Positions 41,314-49,898 of a stretch of 64,000 nucleotides of DNA are shown here, piece by piece. This DNA comes from Bacteroidia bacterium (lineage in GTDB: Bacteria; Bacteroidota; Bacteroidia; J057). The translations under genes and the position numbers were made by a program. Within the stretch, counting starts at the first letter, position 1; each line of letters opens with the position of its first letter. The notes under the pieces were generated by a model. The model was not told where the DNA came from. It was given only the letters and a program-made list of their open reading frames with translations, and searched no databases. Location: contig JAUIKF010000007.1 in the NCBI GenBank assembly GCA_030430575.1, forward strand, positions 1 through 64,000, given 5' to 3'.

Positions 41314-43743
41314 ATGCTTAGAAATTATTTGACCATTGCCGTTCGTAACCTCCTTCGACACAAAGGTTTTTCTCTGATCAATACCATGGGCCTAGCGATA
41401 GGCATGGCAGCATGTCTGTTGATTTGGCAGTTTGTGAGCTTCGAACTGAGTTATGATGACTTTCATGAACATAAGGACCAGATCTATCGGGTGAAGCTGG
41501 ACAGATATAATAAGGGGGAATTGGGAACTGAATGGGCTGGCGGATGTGGAGCGATAGGACCTGCGGCCAAGGCCGCCTACGAGGAGATTGAGGCCTATGC
41601 CAAGCTAACAGATACAGAAGGGGTCATGTCCTATGAAGGAAAAGATTTCCGTGAGCAGGAGATGTTTTACGCTTCCGATTCTACCCTTCGGATATTTTCA
41701 TTTGACTTGCTTGAAGGGAACCCTTTCACGGCACTTAGCGAGCCTTTTACGGCGGTCATCACCGCCTCTACAGCCAAAAAGTACTTTGGCGAGGAGGAGG
41801 CTATGGGAAAAGTCATTACAAAAAACGGCAATGATGATTACCGCATTACGGGTGTGGTGGCAGATCCACCAGCCAATTCACATATCAAGTTTTCCTTCCT
41901 GTTTTCTTTTAAGACATATTTGACCTTTGTTGGGGAAGAAAATGACCTGGCTTGGCAATGGGATGGCTTTCTTACCTACCTCAAAGTGCGCCCTGGTACA
42001 GATCCGCTATTTTTAGCGGACAAGTTAGATGAACTGCCTTTGAATGGAGATGCAGAATACCTTGAGTCTGCCAATCACCGAATGGACTTTAGCCTTCAGC
42101 CGCTCAAAGACATTTACCTCTATTCTCATTTTCTGGCAGAAGCAGGCCCCACTGGCAATGGCCAGTCCGTGTATTTCTTGGGCATTATTGCCTTTTTTAT
42201 CCTGATAATTGCCTGGATCAATTATATCAATCTCTCTACCGCCAGAGCCGTAGATCGCGCTCGGGAAGTGGGGATGCGCAAGGTCATCGGTGCCAGTCGA
42301 GGACAACTGATCCGTCAATTTCTCTTAGAAGCCATGCTGGTCAATAGTATCGCAGGGATTATTTCCTTGACCCTCACCCAACTGGGAAGGCCGTTCTTGG
42401 TCTCCTTGACTTCCTTGCCTTCTGATTATAGTATTTTAGGTGAACAATGGTTCTGGCTGGCGTTTGCTGGGATGTTTGTACTTGGAGCGATCTTTTCAGG
42501 ATTGTATCCAGCCTTTGTATTGTCTTCATTCAAACCAGTGGATGTAATGAAGGGTAGGGTAGCGGGCTTAGGAAAAGGAAGAGGCCAAAAAGGGGTAGGT
42601 GTTTTTAATCTGAGAAGAGCATTAGTTGTTTTTCAATTTGCTGCTTCTACTGTTTTGATTGCTGGCACCTTGAGTGTATCCCAACAGCTCAACTTCATGA
42701 AGAATCAGGATTTGGGCCTTAATTATGACCAAACATTAGTCGTAAAAGGGCCTTCGGTCACTGATTCTACGCTTAGAGATAAGATCCATTTATTCCATGA
42801 ATCCTTACACCAACTCCCTCGTGTGCAAAAAGTGAGTGGATCGGGTTCTGTTCCTGGTGCTACAGGGTATTCCAATGCGGGTGGGATTAGGCTATGGGGA
42901 GCGGATGACTCAGAGGGAAAGCAATATGAGTTTATGTGGGTGGACGCGGGGTTCATAGACCTGTATGAGATCGGTGTCGCAGCTGGTCGCGCATTTGATA
43001 CCAATCGGTGGCGAGATACCATGACGGTTATCTTCAATGAAGTAGCTGTACAACATATGGGCTTTGCTTCTCCTGAAGATGCGATCGGCAAGGAGGTCGA
43101 CTTTTGGGGAGATCGAGTAAAGATCATTGGGGTAGTGAAAAATTTTCACCACCGAGCGCTGACGCATGAGAAGAGGCCCTTTATCTTTAGGTATTGGCCA
43201 TTCATTCGGAGCAATCAAAATATTAAATTGTCCACTACCGACCTGCCTCAAACCCTTAAAGAAATTGAAAATGCCTATCAGACTCAGTTTCCCGGCAATC
43301 CATTTGAATACTTTTTTGTAGATGACCATTTCGACAAGCAATATAAAGCTGACCGCCGATTTGGGCAGGTATTCGGCATTTTTTCTGTACTGGCTATCTT
43401 GGTTGCCTGTATGGGACTGTTTGGCCTGGCCTCCTTTACCGTGGTCAGTCGCACGCGAGAGATAGGTATTCGCAAAATTCTCGGCGCTTCCGTTGGCAAT
43501 ATTTTGCTATTGCTCAACCGCGAATTTGTCATGCTGATTCTCATTGCCAACGCTGTGGCCATTCCGCTCAGCTGGTGGGGAATCACCCAATGGTTGGAAC
43601 AATATCCTTATAAGATGTCGATGGCCGCTTGGCTGTTTTTGGTGCCAATGCTGGTTGTGATTGTTATTGCGTTGCTTACAGTTAGTTATCAGATTGTGAA
43701 GACAGCAAGGTCCAATCCTTCGGAGGCGTTGAGGTATGAGTAG
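41314..43743 (+). CDS. FtsX/MacB-family ABC transporter permease
   Basis: The 809-residue protein begins 'MLRNYLTIAVRNLLRHKGFSLINTMGLAIGMAACLLIW', the standard start of Bacteroidota MacB-PCD/FtsX permeases. It has two periplasmic MacB domains (about 45-245 and 450-665) and two sets of FtsX membrane helices ('RAREVGMRKVIGASRGQLIRQFLLEA', 'SRTREIGIRKILGASVGNILLLL', 'PSEAL'). Such proteins export small molecules or peptides or act as mechanotransmitters with a separate ATPase. No ATPase gene is adjacent, so it must pair in trans. Confidence 0.92.
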   Translation: MLRNYLTIAVRNLLRHKGFSLINTMGLAIGMAACLLIWQFVSFELSYDDFHEHKDQIYRVKLDRYNKGELGTEWAGGCGAIGPAAKAAYEEIEAYAKLTDTEGVMSYEGKDFREQEMFYASDSTLRIFSFDLLEGNPFTALSEPFTAVITASTAKKYFGEEEAMGKVITKNGNDDYRITGVVADPPANSHIKFSFLFSFKTYLTFVGEENDLAWQWDGFLTYLKVRPGTDPLFLADKLDELPLNGDAEYLESANHRMDFSLQPLKDIYLYSHFLAEAGPTGNGQSVYFLGIIAFFILIIAWINYINLSTARAVDRAREVGMRKVIGASRGQLIRQFLLEAMLVNSIAGIISLTLTQLGRPFLVSLTSLPSDYSILGEQWFWLAFAGMFVLGAIFSGLYPAFVLSSFKPVDVMKGRVAGLGKGRGQKGVGVFNLRRALVVFQFAASTVLIAGTLSVSQQLNFMKNQDLGLNYDQTLVVKGPSVTDSTLRDKIHLFHESLHQLPRVQKVSGSGSVPGATGYSNAGGIRLWGADDSEGKQYEFMWVDAGFIDLYEIGVAAGRAFDTNRWRDTMTVIFNEVAVQHMGFASPEDAIGKEVDFWGDRVKIIGVVKNFHHRALTHEKRPFIFRYWPFIRSNQNIKLSTTDLPQTLKEIENAYQTQFPGNPFEYFFVDDHFDKQYKADRRFGQVFGIFSVLAILVACMGLFGLASFTVVSRTREIGIRKILGASVGNILLLLNREFVMLILIANAVAIPLSWWGITQWLEQYPYKMSMAAWLFLVPMLVVIVIALLTVSYQIVKTARSNPSEALRYE

Positions 43744-43805
43744 GGAAGAAGAAATGATAGAATGATAGGATGAGGGAAGGAGAGAATGGAATGAGAAAAT
43801 GATAA
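43744..43805. repeat. ATGATAGAATGA-type repeat words after the permease gene
   Basis: Repeated ATGATAGAATGATAGGATGAGGGA-like words follow the stop codon. The same 12-mer ATGATAGAATGA is an arm of the inverted repeat at 49718-49841. The adjacent 43811-43835 carries the CCCTGAG...CGAAGGG word in reverse orientation. Confidence 0.5.
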
Positions 43806-43865
43806 TATGCTTGCCCTGAGTATATCGAAGGGAGGAAATGATTATATGGCAGAGAAGAAGAAAAA

Positions 43866-43932
43866 ACCGCAGATTGGACAGATTCCCACAGATTTTCTTC
43901 TTTCATCCGTGTAAATCTGTGTTATCTGTGGT
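43866..43932. repeat. Inverted repeat, ACCGCAGATT...CACAGATT family
   Basis: The arms 43866-43893 and 43905-43932 pair at about 21 of 28 positions. They use the same CACAGATT/AATCTGTG words as 19011-19077, plus CAGATTTTCTTC as in the twin hairpins at 23787-23869. Confidence 0.65.
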
Positions 43933-43969
43933 GAATTTTAGCGGTAAAATACCCATTCCACAAAATGTC

Positions 43970-45163
43970 TCAATTAACCTTTCTGTATAGCCGCCAGAAG
44001 CACCAGCCTATGATGATAAGATAGAGGATGGCGATGAAGTTTTTGTCGAAAATCAAAGTATGATAGGATAGTTTAAAATGCACCATGACGCGCTCCAGGT
44101 TGAGGAAGTAGGTGATGGAGATGAGGATAAAGGGGAAAAAGTCTCTCGCACAAAAGGCATAAGCTGCTAGCATGAGGAGGGCTGGATGAACATACCGTTC
44201 GTGCATTTGGGTATTAAAAAAATAGAATATCAGGCTGATGAGGCCTGCTGTAAGGAAGAGTTGCTGATAGCTGCTCGTGCTAAAGGCTGTTCTCTTTTTG
44301 AGGTGTCGCCAAGCGGCCTTGGCGGCTGGCCAAAGGGCAGCAAAGCTGCTCAGAAAAAATAGTGCAAGGCCCCACTGGCGGTAGGAAAGGGTCCCCCATT
44401 TACCCGCATCTGAAATTTGCCTTACTTCCTCTCCAAACAGTAATTGCCACAGATTAAATGCACCCATGGAAAGCACGGGATTGGAGTATCCACGGCTAAA
44501 GAAGCTGAAGAACTTGGCCCCATTTCCCCCTGCCAAAAACGGCAGTAATAGCAGCACTTGCACCGCAACACCAACCATCAAGGCGATGCCCGCCTTTCGC
44601 ATAGACTGCCGCGCCAGCGGTAGCACCCACAAGCCCCAAAGGGGCAAGAAGATCATCGCTTGCGGCTTGGCATTTAAAGCTAGGACAAAAAATAAGGTGC
44701 TGAGTATCAATCTTTTCCTTCCTGCTGTCAGGAGAGACACCAGAACAAATGTCGTGAACATGGCATCTGTCTGGCCCCAGATGACAGTATTGTAAAGGTA
44801 GCCAAGGTTGAAGAGGAGGAGAAAGCTGAAAAAAGCTTGTTGGGATTTATGGCTAACCACTTTGCTTGCTGCCCATGCGCCTATAAAGTCAAATATCAGA
44901 ATTGGGATTTTGAATAAATGTACATGGGCTGTCAATTGCTCTGCTCCGCCCATTAGTTTTCCCCAAAAATAAAGGAAATAAAGTACCAATGGCGGGTAAT
45001 TGATATCAGAATCATACGCCGCTGATAATCCATTATTTACCAAAAAACTTCCCCATACCTTCCAATACCCGCCATCCAGGCTACTTGTGGGGAGAAATGC
45101 TACGATGCACATAAAGAGCATGAGTAACAAAAGGTAGTAGAGAAATCGATCAGTCCGAATCAT
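43970..45163 (-). CDS. Multi-pass membrane glycosyltransferase (GT-C fold candidate)
   Basis: The 397-residue protein has about ten predicted membrane helices. The first extracytoplasmic loop carries acidic 'DSDINYPPLVLYFLYFWG', and a second region reads 'YNTVIWGQTDAMFTTFVL', which together resemble Gpi18/ALG-type mannosyltransferases (GT-C). They use polyprenyl-phosphate sugars at the outer face of the membrane. It is a single minus-strand gene between repeat-rich junctions. Donor and acceptor are unknown. Confidence 0.72.
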   Translation of the reverse strand: MIRTDRFLYYLLLLMLFMCIVAFLPTSSLDGGYWKVWGSFLVNNGLSAAYDSDINYPPLVLYFLYFWGKLMGGAEQLTAHVHLFKIPILIFDFIGAWAASKVVSHKSQQAFFSFLLLFNLGYLYNTVIWGQTDAMFTTFVLVSLLTAGRKRLILSTLFFVLALNAKPQAMIFLPLWGLWVLPLARQSMRKAGIALMVGVAVQVLLLLPFLAGGNGAKFFSFFSRGYSNPVLSMGAFNLWQLLFGEEVRQISDAGKWGTLSYRQWGLALFFLSSFAALWPAAKAAWRHLKKRTAFSTSSYQQLFLTAGLISLIFYFFNTQMHERYVHPALLMLAAYAFCARDFFPFILISITYFLNLERVMVHFKLSYHTLIFDKNFIAILYLIIIGWCFWRLYRKVN

Positions 45164-45225
45164 AAAAGATGCCTAACAATTGATGAAATCATTTACAGGT
45201 GCAACTGCATGATTTTCAACACATT

Positions 45226-45260
45226 TATTCAAAATTCAACATTCCTTCATTCAAAATTAA
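45226..45260. repeat. CATTCAAAATTCAAC repeat words upstream of the ECF sigma gene
   Basis: A short run of TTATTCAAAATTCAACATT and CATTCAAAATT words, the same family as 9886-9945 and 55525-55660, lies in the divergent region between the glycosyltransferase and the sigma factor. Confidence 0.5.
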
Positions 45261-45326
45261 TCTTTGACCTCGAAGATAGAGAAACTTTTTTTTCGAAAAT
45301 AAAATCCAGATTGGATTAATGCCCGT

Positions 45327-45929
45327 ATGTGTTTTGCTTACTCACAATTTATTAAGACCTTTGGATCTGTGGCAGAGACTTCTCACATACGTCCCATAGA
45401 GGATAAGATCATTTCTTTATTGCATCAGCGCGACAAGCGGGCTGTGGAGTTGATATATACCCACTACGGGGGTACATTGCTGGGGGTCATATCTCGGATA
45501 TTAAAAAGTGAGGAGCTTGCAGAAGATATTTTTCAAGATGCGATGGTGAAGATCTGGAAGAATGCGGCAAGCTATGACAAAAGCCGTGGGCGCCTTTTCA
45601 CTTGGATGATCAATATCTGCCGAAATTTGGCTATCGATGTCTTGCGCTCGAAGAAATTTCAGGCTACCCTTAAGATCCAAAATGCCGATCAGCTCGTAAG
45701 TAGCGAAAATGCGCCTAGTTACAGTTTCAACCCAGACCAGATCGGCTTAGTTGAACTGGTGGGCAAACTGAAACCAGAACACATCGCTATCATTGAGATT
45801 ATTTATTATAAAGGCCATACCCAGAAGGAAGCTGCTGAGGCGTTGGAAATACCGCTGGGTACCGTGAAAACACGCCTCAGAATCGCTCTTCGTGAACTAC
45901 GTCAACTTTTAGGAATTGGACATACATAA
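45327..45929 (+). CDS. ECF-type RNA polymerase sigma factor
   Basis: The 200-residue sigma-70 family protein has region 2 ('AVELIYTHYGGTLLGVISRIL..EELAEDIFQDAMVKIWKNAASYD', 'GRLFTWMINICRNLAIDVLRSKK') and region 4 ('IIEIIYYKGHTQKEAAEALEIPLGTVKTRLRIALRELRQLL'). It directs transcription of an unknown regulon. The downstream anti-sigma gene overlaps it by 14 bp, so the two are made together and the sigma factor is probably held at the membrane until a signal arrives. ~28 residues precede region 2; the exact start is uncertain. Confidence 0.9.
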   Translation: MCFAYSQFIKTFGSVAETSHIRPIEDKIISLLHQRDKRAVELIYTHYGGTLLGVISRILKSEELAEDIFQDAMVKIWKNAASYDKSRGRLFTWMINICRNLAIDVLRSKKFQATLKIQNADQLVSSENAPSYSFNPDQIGLVELVGKLKPEHIAIIEIIYYKGHTQKEAAEALEIPLGTVKTRLRIALRELRQLLGIGHT

Positions 45930-46767
45930 CTACATATCATCAGGCGTGCTGGAATTATATGCCAGTGGACTGCTCTCTCCCGAAGAAATCGGGGAAGTAG
46001 AGGAGATGGTAGCGAAGTATCCTGAGGTCAAGGACGAACTCATGGCTATTGAAGAGTCATTGGCTGTCCATGCCTCTCAGTTCTATAAAGCGCCTAAACC
46101 AGCGCTACTTGATTCCATTATGGCGCGGATTGAAGAGGAGGAGGAAAAAGAGCAAGTTGAAGTTCAAGATCAAACTCAAGTTCAAGATCAAACTCAAACT
46201 CAAGCTGAAGAAAGTACTACTATTGGGGATTTTCAAGGCAAAAAAGAGCCTAAAGTCCGCAAATTTAATTTGCTGAGTCTGATGGCCGTTGCAGCTACCT
46301 TGCTTCTGTTGATCAGTGTGATCAGCAATGTCGTGCTATATCAGCAACTGTCAGAGACTGAACAAGCACTCGCTTCACTCCAAGATCAGCAGGATACCAA
46401 TGTGAAGGAATTTGAAGCCCTGCGCACCAATTACAATATCGTTACCGATACGGCTTATAAACCCGTACATATCCATGGCCTCCCAAGTCATGAAAATGCA
46501 TTCGCGACAGTGTACTGGAATCCCATTAATCAGGCTATCTACCTGGACGCCAGCTTTATGGATGCGCCTGATGCAGATAAGACCTATCAGCTTTGGGCCA
46601 TTAAAGCTGGCCAAGACCCTATTAGTTTGGGGGTATTTGATACCTTGGACAGCTTGCAAGATGTTGCCGCCAAGATAGGCGGAGATGTTGCAGCTTTTGC
46701 TGTGAGCCTAGAGCCCAAAGGCGGCAGTGAACAGCCGACTGATGTATGGATGGTGGGGAATGTTTAA
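45916..46767 (+). CDS. RskA-like anti-sigma factor
   Basis: The 283-residue protein starts at a TTG inside the end of the sigma gene. The resulting 'MDIHNYISSGVLELYASGLLSPEE' is the conserved start of Bacteroidota anti-sigma-K (RskA) proteins, so the TTG is trusted. A zinc-finger-like helical domain (~1-70) binds the sigma factor. A Gln/Glu-rich linker (~72-100), one transmembrane helix (~118-141), a coiled coil and a periplasmic RskA domain follow ('GVFDTLDSLQDV', 'AFAVSLEPKGGSEQPTDVWMVG'). The linker is encoded by the repeat words at 46155-46210. Confidence 0.88.
   Translation: MDIHNYISSGVLELYASGLLSPEEIGEVEEMVAKYPEVKDELMAIEESLAVHASQFYKAPKPALLDSIMARIEEEEEKEQVEVQDQTQVQDQTQTQAEESTTIGDFQGKKEPKVRKFNLLSLMAVAATLLLLISVISNVVLYQQLSETEQALASLQDQQDTNVKEFEALRTNYNIVTDTAYKPVHIHGLPSHENAFATVYWNPINQAIYLDASFMDAPDADKTYQLWAIKAGQDPISLGVFDTLDSLQDVAAKIGGDVAAFAVSLEPKGGSEQPTDVWMVGNV
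46155..46210 (+). repeat. TTCAAGATCAAACTCAAG tandem inside the anti-sigma gene
   Basis: The region is a tandem of GTTCAAGATCAAACTCAA (18 bp, about two copies) plus partial copies. It keeps the frame and encodes a QDQTQ-rich linker. The same words, without coding function, form 24741-24787. Confidence 0.75.
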
Positions 46768-46905
46768 AAGTAATAATAATTAACAAGAAATAAATAAGGT
46801 AAAAGGGAAGAAGTGTTTGCAAAAATTACGACGAGAAATACTTTTAACTTTCCTTCGGCAGGCTCAGGACATGCCTTGTTCATTATTTTTACTTTTCTGT
46901 TTAGT
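46766..46905. repeat. Inverted repeat between convergent anti-sigma and MscS genes
   Basis: Left words AAAAGTAATAATAATTAACAAG (46766-46787) pair with ...CTTGTTCATTATTTTTACTTTT (about 46874-46896). The segment 46851-46872 is CCTTCGGCAGGCTCAGGACA, a near copy of 20553-20574. The AAAGTAA...ACAAG words match the element at 5885-5998. Confidence 0.6.
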
Positions 46906-46910
46906 ATTTC

Positions 46911-47771
46911 TCATCTTTCCACCCGACTTTCCCCATAAGAAATCTGATCCTGCTGTGCATGTAAATGCACGATATGCTGCGGTGCCGCAGGTCGGATGCC
47001 GTATTTGTCCCAAGCGTACTTGATATTTTCAATCGCAGGTTCTTTGGTACGGAAATAATCTGCAGGTTTTACCCAAATAAAAATCCTAAACGTGACGGTA
47101 TTGTTATTGATGTCACTGACCTCAATAAATGGTTTGGGGTCTTTGAGGATATAGGGCGTCGCATCTACCGCTTCATAAAAGGCATCCATGGCTTTTTTTA
47201 TATCAGAATTGTAGGCAATACTGAGGTACCAGCGCCTTCTGACAATTTCATCATGGGTATGATTGATAATCTTGTCAGAGGTGATCTGTTTATTGGGAAT
47301 AATGACTAGCCGATGAAGGCGTGTGAGAAGCGTGGTATAAAGGATGTCTATTTGGTGTACAAATCCATCTTCTCCATCGATGGTCACGAAGTCTCCTTTT
47401 TTGAAGGGTTTAAATATCAACAGAAGGATCCCCCCTGCAAAATTGGAAAGGCTTCCCTGTAACGCCAGCCCTATGGCCAATCCCAGTGACCCAAGAACGG
47501 CCAGGAAAGAAGCCGTTTTGATCCCCAACATAGAGCCAATAGAAATCAACAAAATGAACTTGAGAATTAGGTTGATGGTTTTCACCAGAAAACCTGCCAA
47601 GGCTTCGTCTTCTATTGCCTTGAAAACGGTTCCTTTCAAAACTTTACCAAAAATCTTAATTGCCCATAGACCTAATATCAAGGCAATGATGGCATAAAGA
47701 ATATTCATTCCCCAAGAGACAAGGTAGTCTATATGTTCTGGTGTGAATAAGTTGGTTATATAATCGATCAT
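46911..47771 (-). CDS. Small-conductance mechanosensitive channel (MscS family)
   Basis: The 286-residue channel has three N-terminal membrane helices. The pore helix is canonical ('SFLAVLGSLGLAIGLALQGSLSNFAGGILLLIFKPFKKGDFV'), followed by the beta domain ('GFVHQIDILYTTLLTRLHRLVIIPNKQI') and an alpha/beta C-terminal part. It releases solutes on hypo-osmotic shock. Size and motifs match E. coli MscS-type channels. The minus-strand motif CATTTTTG (47800-47807) is a one-mismatch -7 element about 30 nt upstream. Confidence 0.92.
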   Translation of the reverse strand: MIDYITNLFTPEHIDYLVSWGMNILYAIIALILGLWAIKIFGKVLKGTVFKAIEDEALAGFLVKTINLILKFILLISIGSMLGIKTASFLAVLGSLGLAIGLALQGSLSNFAGGILLLIFKPFKKGDFVTIDGEDGFVHQIDILYTTLLTRLHRLVIIPNKQITSDKIINHTHDEIVRRRWYLSIAYNSDIKKAMDAFYEAVDATPYILKDPKPFIEVSDINNNTVTFRIFIWVKPADYFRTKEPAIENIKYAWDKYGIRPAAPQHIVHLHAQQDQISYGESRVER

Positions 47772-47972
47772 AATTTTGGGGAGATTGAGTGTGTAGGGTC
47801 AAAAATGAAATAAAGATACCCTTTTTGTCATATTTCATCAAATCAGATTTTTTAATGACTGGGGAATTGTCGATAGAAAAAAAATAATTTTTTTTCACAT
47901 CACGAGATCCAAAACTAGGTCCCACCCGTAGGTATCGCGAATTGAATGAAAAACCTTTAATATTTTTTCGCG

Positions 47973-49718
47973 ATGACCATTAATTTACTCAAACCCAACT
48001 TGCTGCTTAGACACGTTTTGTGTCTAACTATGTTAGTGATGGGGAGTTTGGCTCTGCAGCTATATGGCTCCAGCCACCGAGAAGCTCCCTTGATAGCTAG
48101 CGATCCCCTTGCTGATAATACTGATGTCTATGCGTTTCGGTCTCCAGATGATCCGAATACCGTGACCTTGGTTGCTTGTTATATTCCAGCGGAGCTTGCC
48201 TATGGTGGCCCCAACTATAATTCTTTTGGCGAAAACATTCGCTACGAAATCCATGTGGACAATGATGTTGCCACGATGGGAGATGACGTGATCTATCGCG
48301 CTACTTTTACGAAAGTCAACGAAGACCCAAGCACCTTTTTCAACATTCGACTCGGCCAACAGAACCAGAAAAACACCTATACCCTAGAACGCAGCGTAGA
48401 CGGCGGCACCACTTGGCAGACCATTGTCATGAATGGCGCTGTACCACCCGCCAATATTGGACCCCGTTCCATAGAAAGCCCTGTGGGTCTCAATACGACC
48501 TATAATGCGTTGATTTCCAATGCCATTGAAACAGCCTCCACGGGCGAAACAGTTTATTGCGGCCCCGCAGATGATCCATTTTTTGTGGATTTGGGCGGCG
48601 TATTTGATTTGGGAAATTCTCCTAGACAAAATACCACCACTATGCGTGACGGCCTTGCGCGCCGTAATGTCCACGCTATCGTGATCAAGGTGCCTATTGC
48701 TACCTTGCAGAAAGACAATAAGGCTGTCAGTCAAGCCGCTAACATCCTCGATCCTGATTTTGTGATCGGCGTATGGGCCTCTGCCAGCCGTCAAACGATG
48801 ACGACTTTGGGCAACGGTACGGTCAGTACTTCGGGTGCTTGGGTACAGGTATCCCGCCTCGGTATGCCTTTGACCAATGAAGCGGTGATTCCAATTGGTG
48901 CCAAAGATGAGTGGAATTCGCGGACGCCTTATAATGAGAACCCCGCCCACTACGAATATTTCTATAACCCAGAATTGGGTCTGTATATGGACGATGCTTT
49001 GTTTGGTGGAGCTGTGCCTGCCTTTGCAGGACTTCGAATTCAGCGCAATTCCCTCCAGGCTTTCGATTTTGGAAATGGCAATGATGGCCTATTTCCCCTA
49101 AAAGGAAATCCTGCGTTGGCAGGCACTGCGCTTGACGATGCGATTTTTGGTACACTTCTGTTGCCAGCAGCTGGAAAACCACGTTCCGTAGACCTATGGC
49201 CTGCGTTTCATACTGGGGTTCCCAATTTGGCACCTTACCACCTCGCTACTGGCAAAGCCGGTAACCCCTTGGCCAACGGCAAGCCTTTTGTCCACAACTT
49301 CTTGCCCAATGGCGGTGACATGCTTCGCCTCAATATGGCCGTGCCCGTTACCCCCAGAAATGACCCCAATTTCAGTAGCAATGGCTTGATCCAAGCAGCC
49401 GTGCTCGGATTGCTGGACCCAGCGTATAATGGCTCTACTGCCTTGCAGTTTATCCCGAATATGGATGGATTCCCCAACGGCAGAAGACTGGAAGATGATG
49501 TAACCCGCATCGAATTGCAAGCGGTTAGTGGTGCAGTGCTCGCGGCCATCGGCCTTTGGTACGACGACTACGATGCCAGCAATCCCATGGCTTCTCCCGT
49601 CACGAATCAACTCCTCAATGTCGTTCAGTATTCTACAGGCGTAGAAAAGAACGATACGACTTTCCGTGGCAATTTCCCTTACGTTCAGGCTCCTTGGAGA
49701 GGGACGGAAGTAGAATAA
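47973..49718 (+). CDS. DUF4331 family exported protein
   Basis: The 581-residue protein has a hydrophobic signal segment (residues ~12-32). The DUF4331 start 'SSHREAPLIASDPLADNTDVYAFRSPDDPNTVTLVA' follows, then family segments such as 'IRYEIHVDNDV', 'CGPADDPFFVDLGGVFDLG', 'GVWASASRQ' and 'PNMDGFPNGRRLEDDVTRIELQAV'. DUF4331 proteins are extracytoplasmic and of unknown function. It is the first of two tandem paralogues that are nearly identical over long stretches; unlike the second it ends directly after DUF4331. Confidence 0.88.
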   Translation: MTINLLKPNLLLRHVLCLTMLVMGSLALQLYGSSHREAPLIASDPLADNTDVYAFRSPDDPNTVTLVACYIPAELAYGGPNYNSFGENIRYEIHVDNDVATMGDDVIYRATFTKVNEDPSTFFNIRLGQQNQKNTYTLERSVDGGTTWQTIVMNGAVPPANIGPRSIESPVGLNTTYNALISNAIETASTGETVYCGPADDPFFVDLGGVFDLGNSPRQNTTTMRDGLARRNVHAIVIKVPIATLQKDNKAVSQAANILDPDFVIGVWASASRQTMTTLGNGTVSTSGAWVQVSRLGMPLTNEAVIPIGAKDEWNSRTPYNENPAHYEYFYNPELGLYMDDALFGGAVPAFAGLRIQRNSLQAFDFGNGNDGLFPLKGNPALAGTALDDAIFGTLLLPAAGKPRSVDLWPAFHTGVPNLAPYHLATGKAGNPLANGKPFVHNFLPNGGDMLRLNMAVPVTPRNDPNFSSNGLIQAAVLGLLDPAYNGSTALQFIPNMDGFPNGRRLEDDVTRIELQAVSGAVLAAIGLWYDDYDASNPMASPVTNQLLNVVQYSTGVEKNDTTFRGNFPYVQAPWRGTEVE

Positions 49719-49841
49719 GAAATGAGTGAATGAATGTATGATAGAATGATAGAATAGAAACGTGTCTTAATACATTCTTTCCTTCTTACATTCCATTACT
49801 CGCTCTTTCCTTCCCATTCTCTCATACTCTCATTCTATCAT
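49718..49841. repeat. Inverted repeat, ATGATAGAATGA family, between the DUF4331 paralogues
   Basis: The 12-bp arms 49738-49749 and 49830-49841 are perfect reverse complements, embedded in longer runs of GAATGATAGAAT and CATTCTATCA words. It occupies most of the 180-bp gap. Confidence 0.7.
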
Positions 49842-49898
49842 TTCCCTCCCAGGGAATCCTACACCTTTTTGAATATAAATCTTTACAAAATAGAACTC

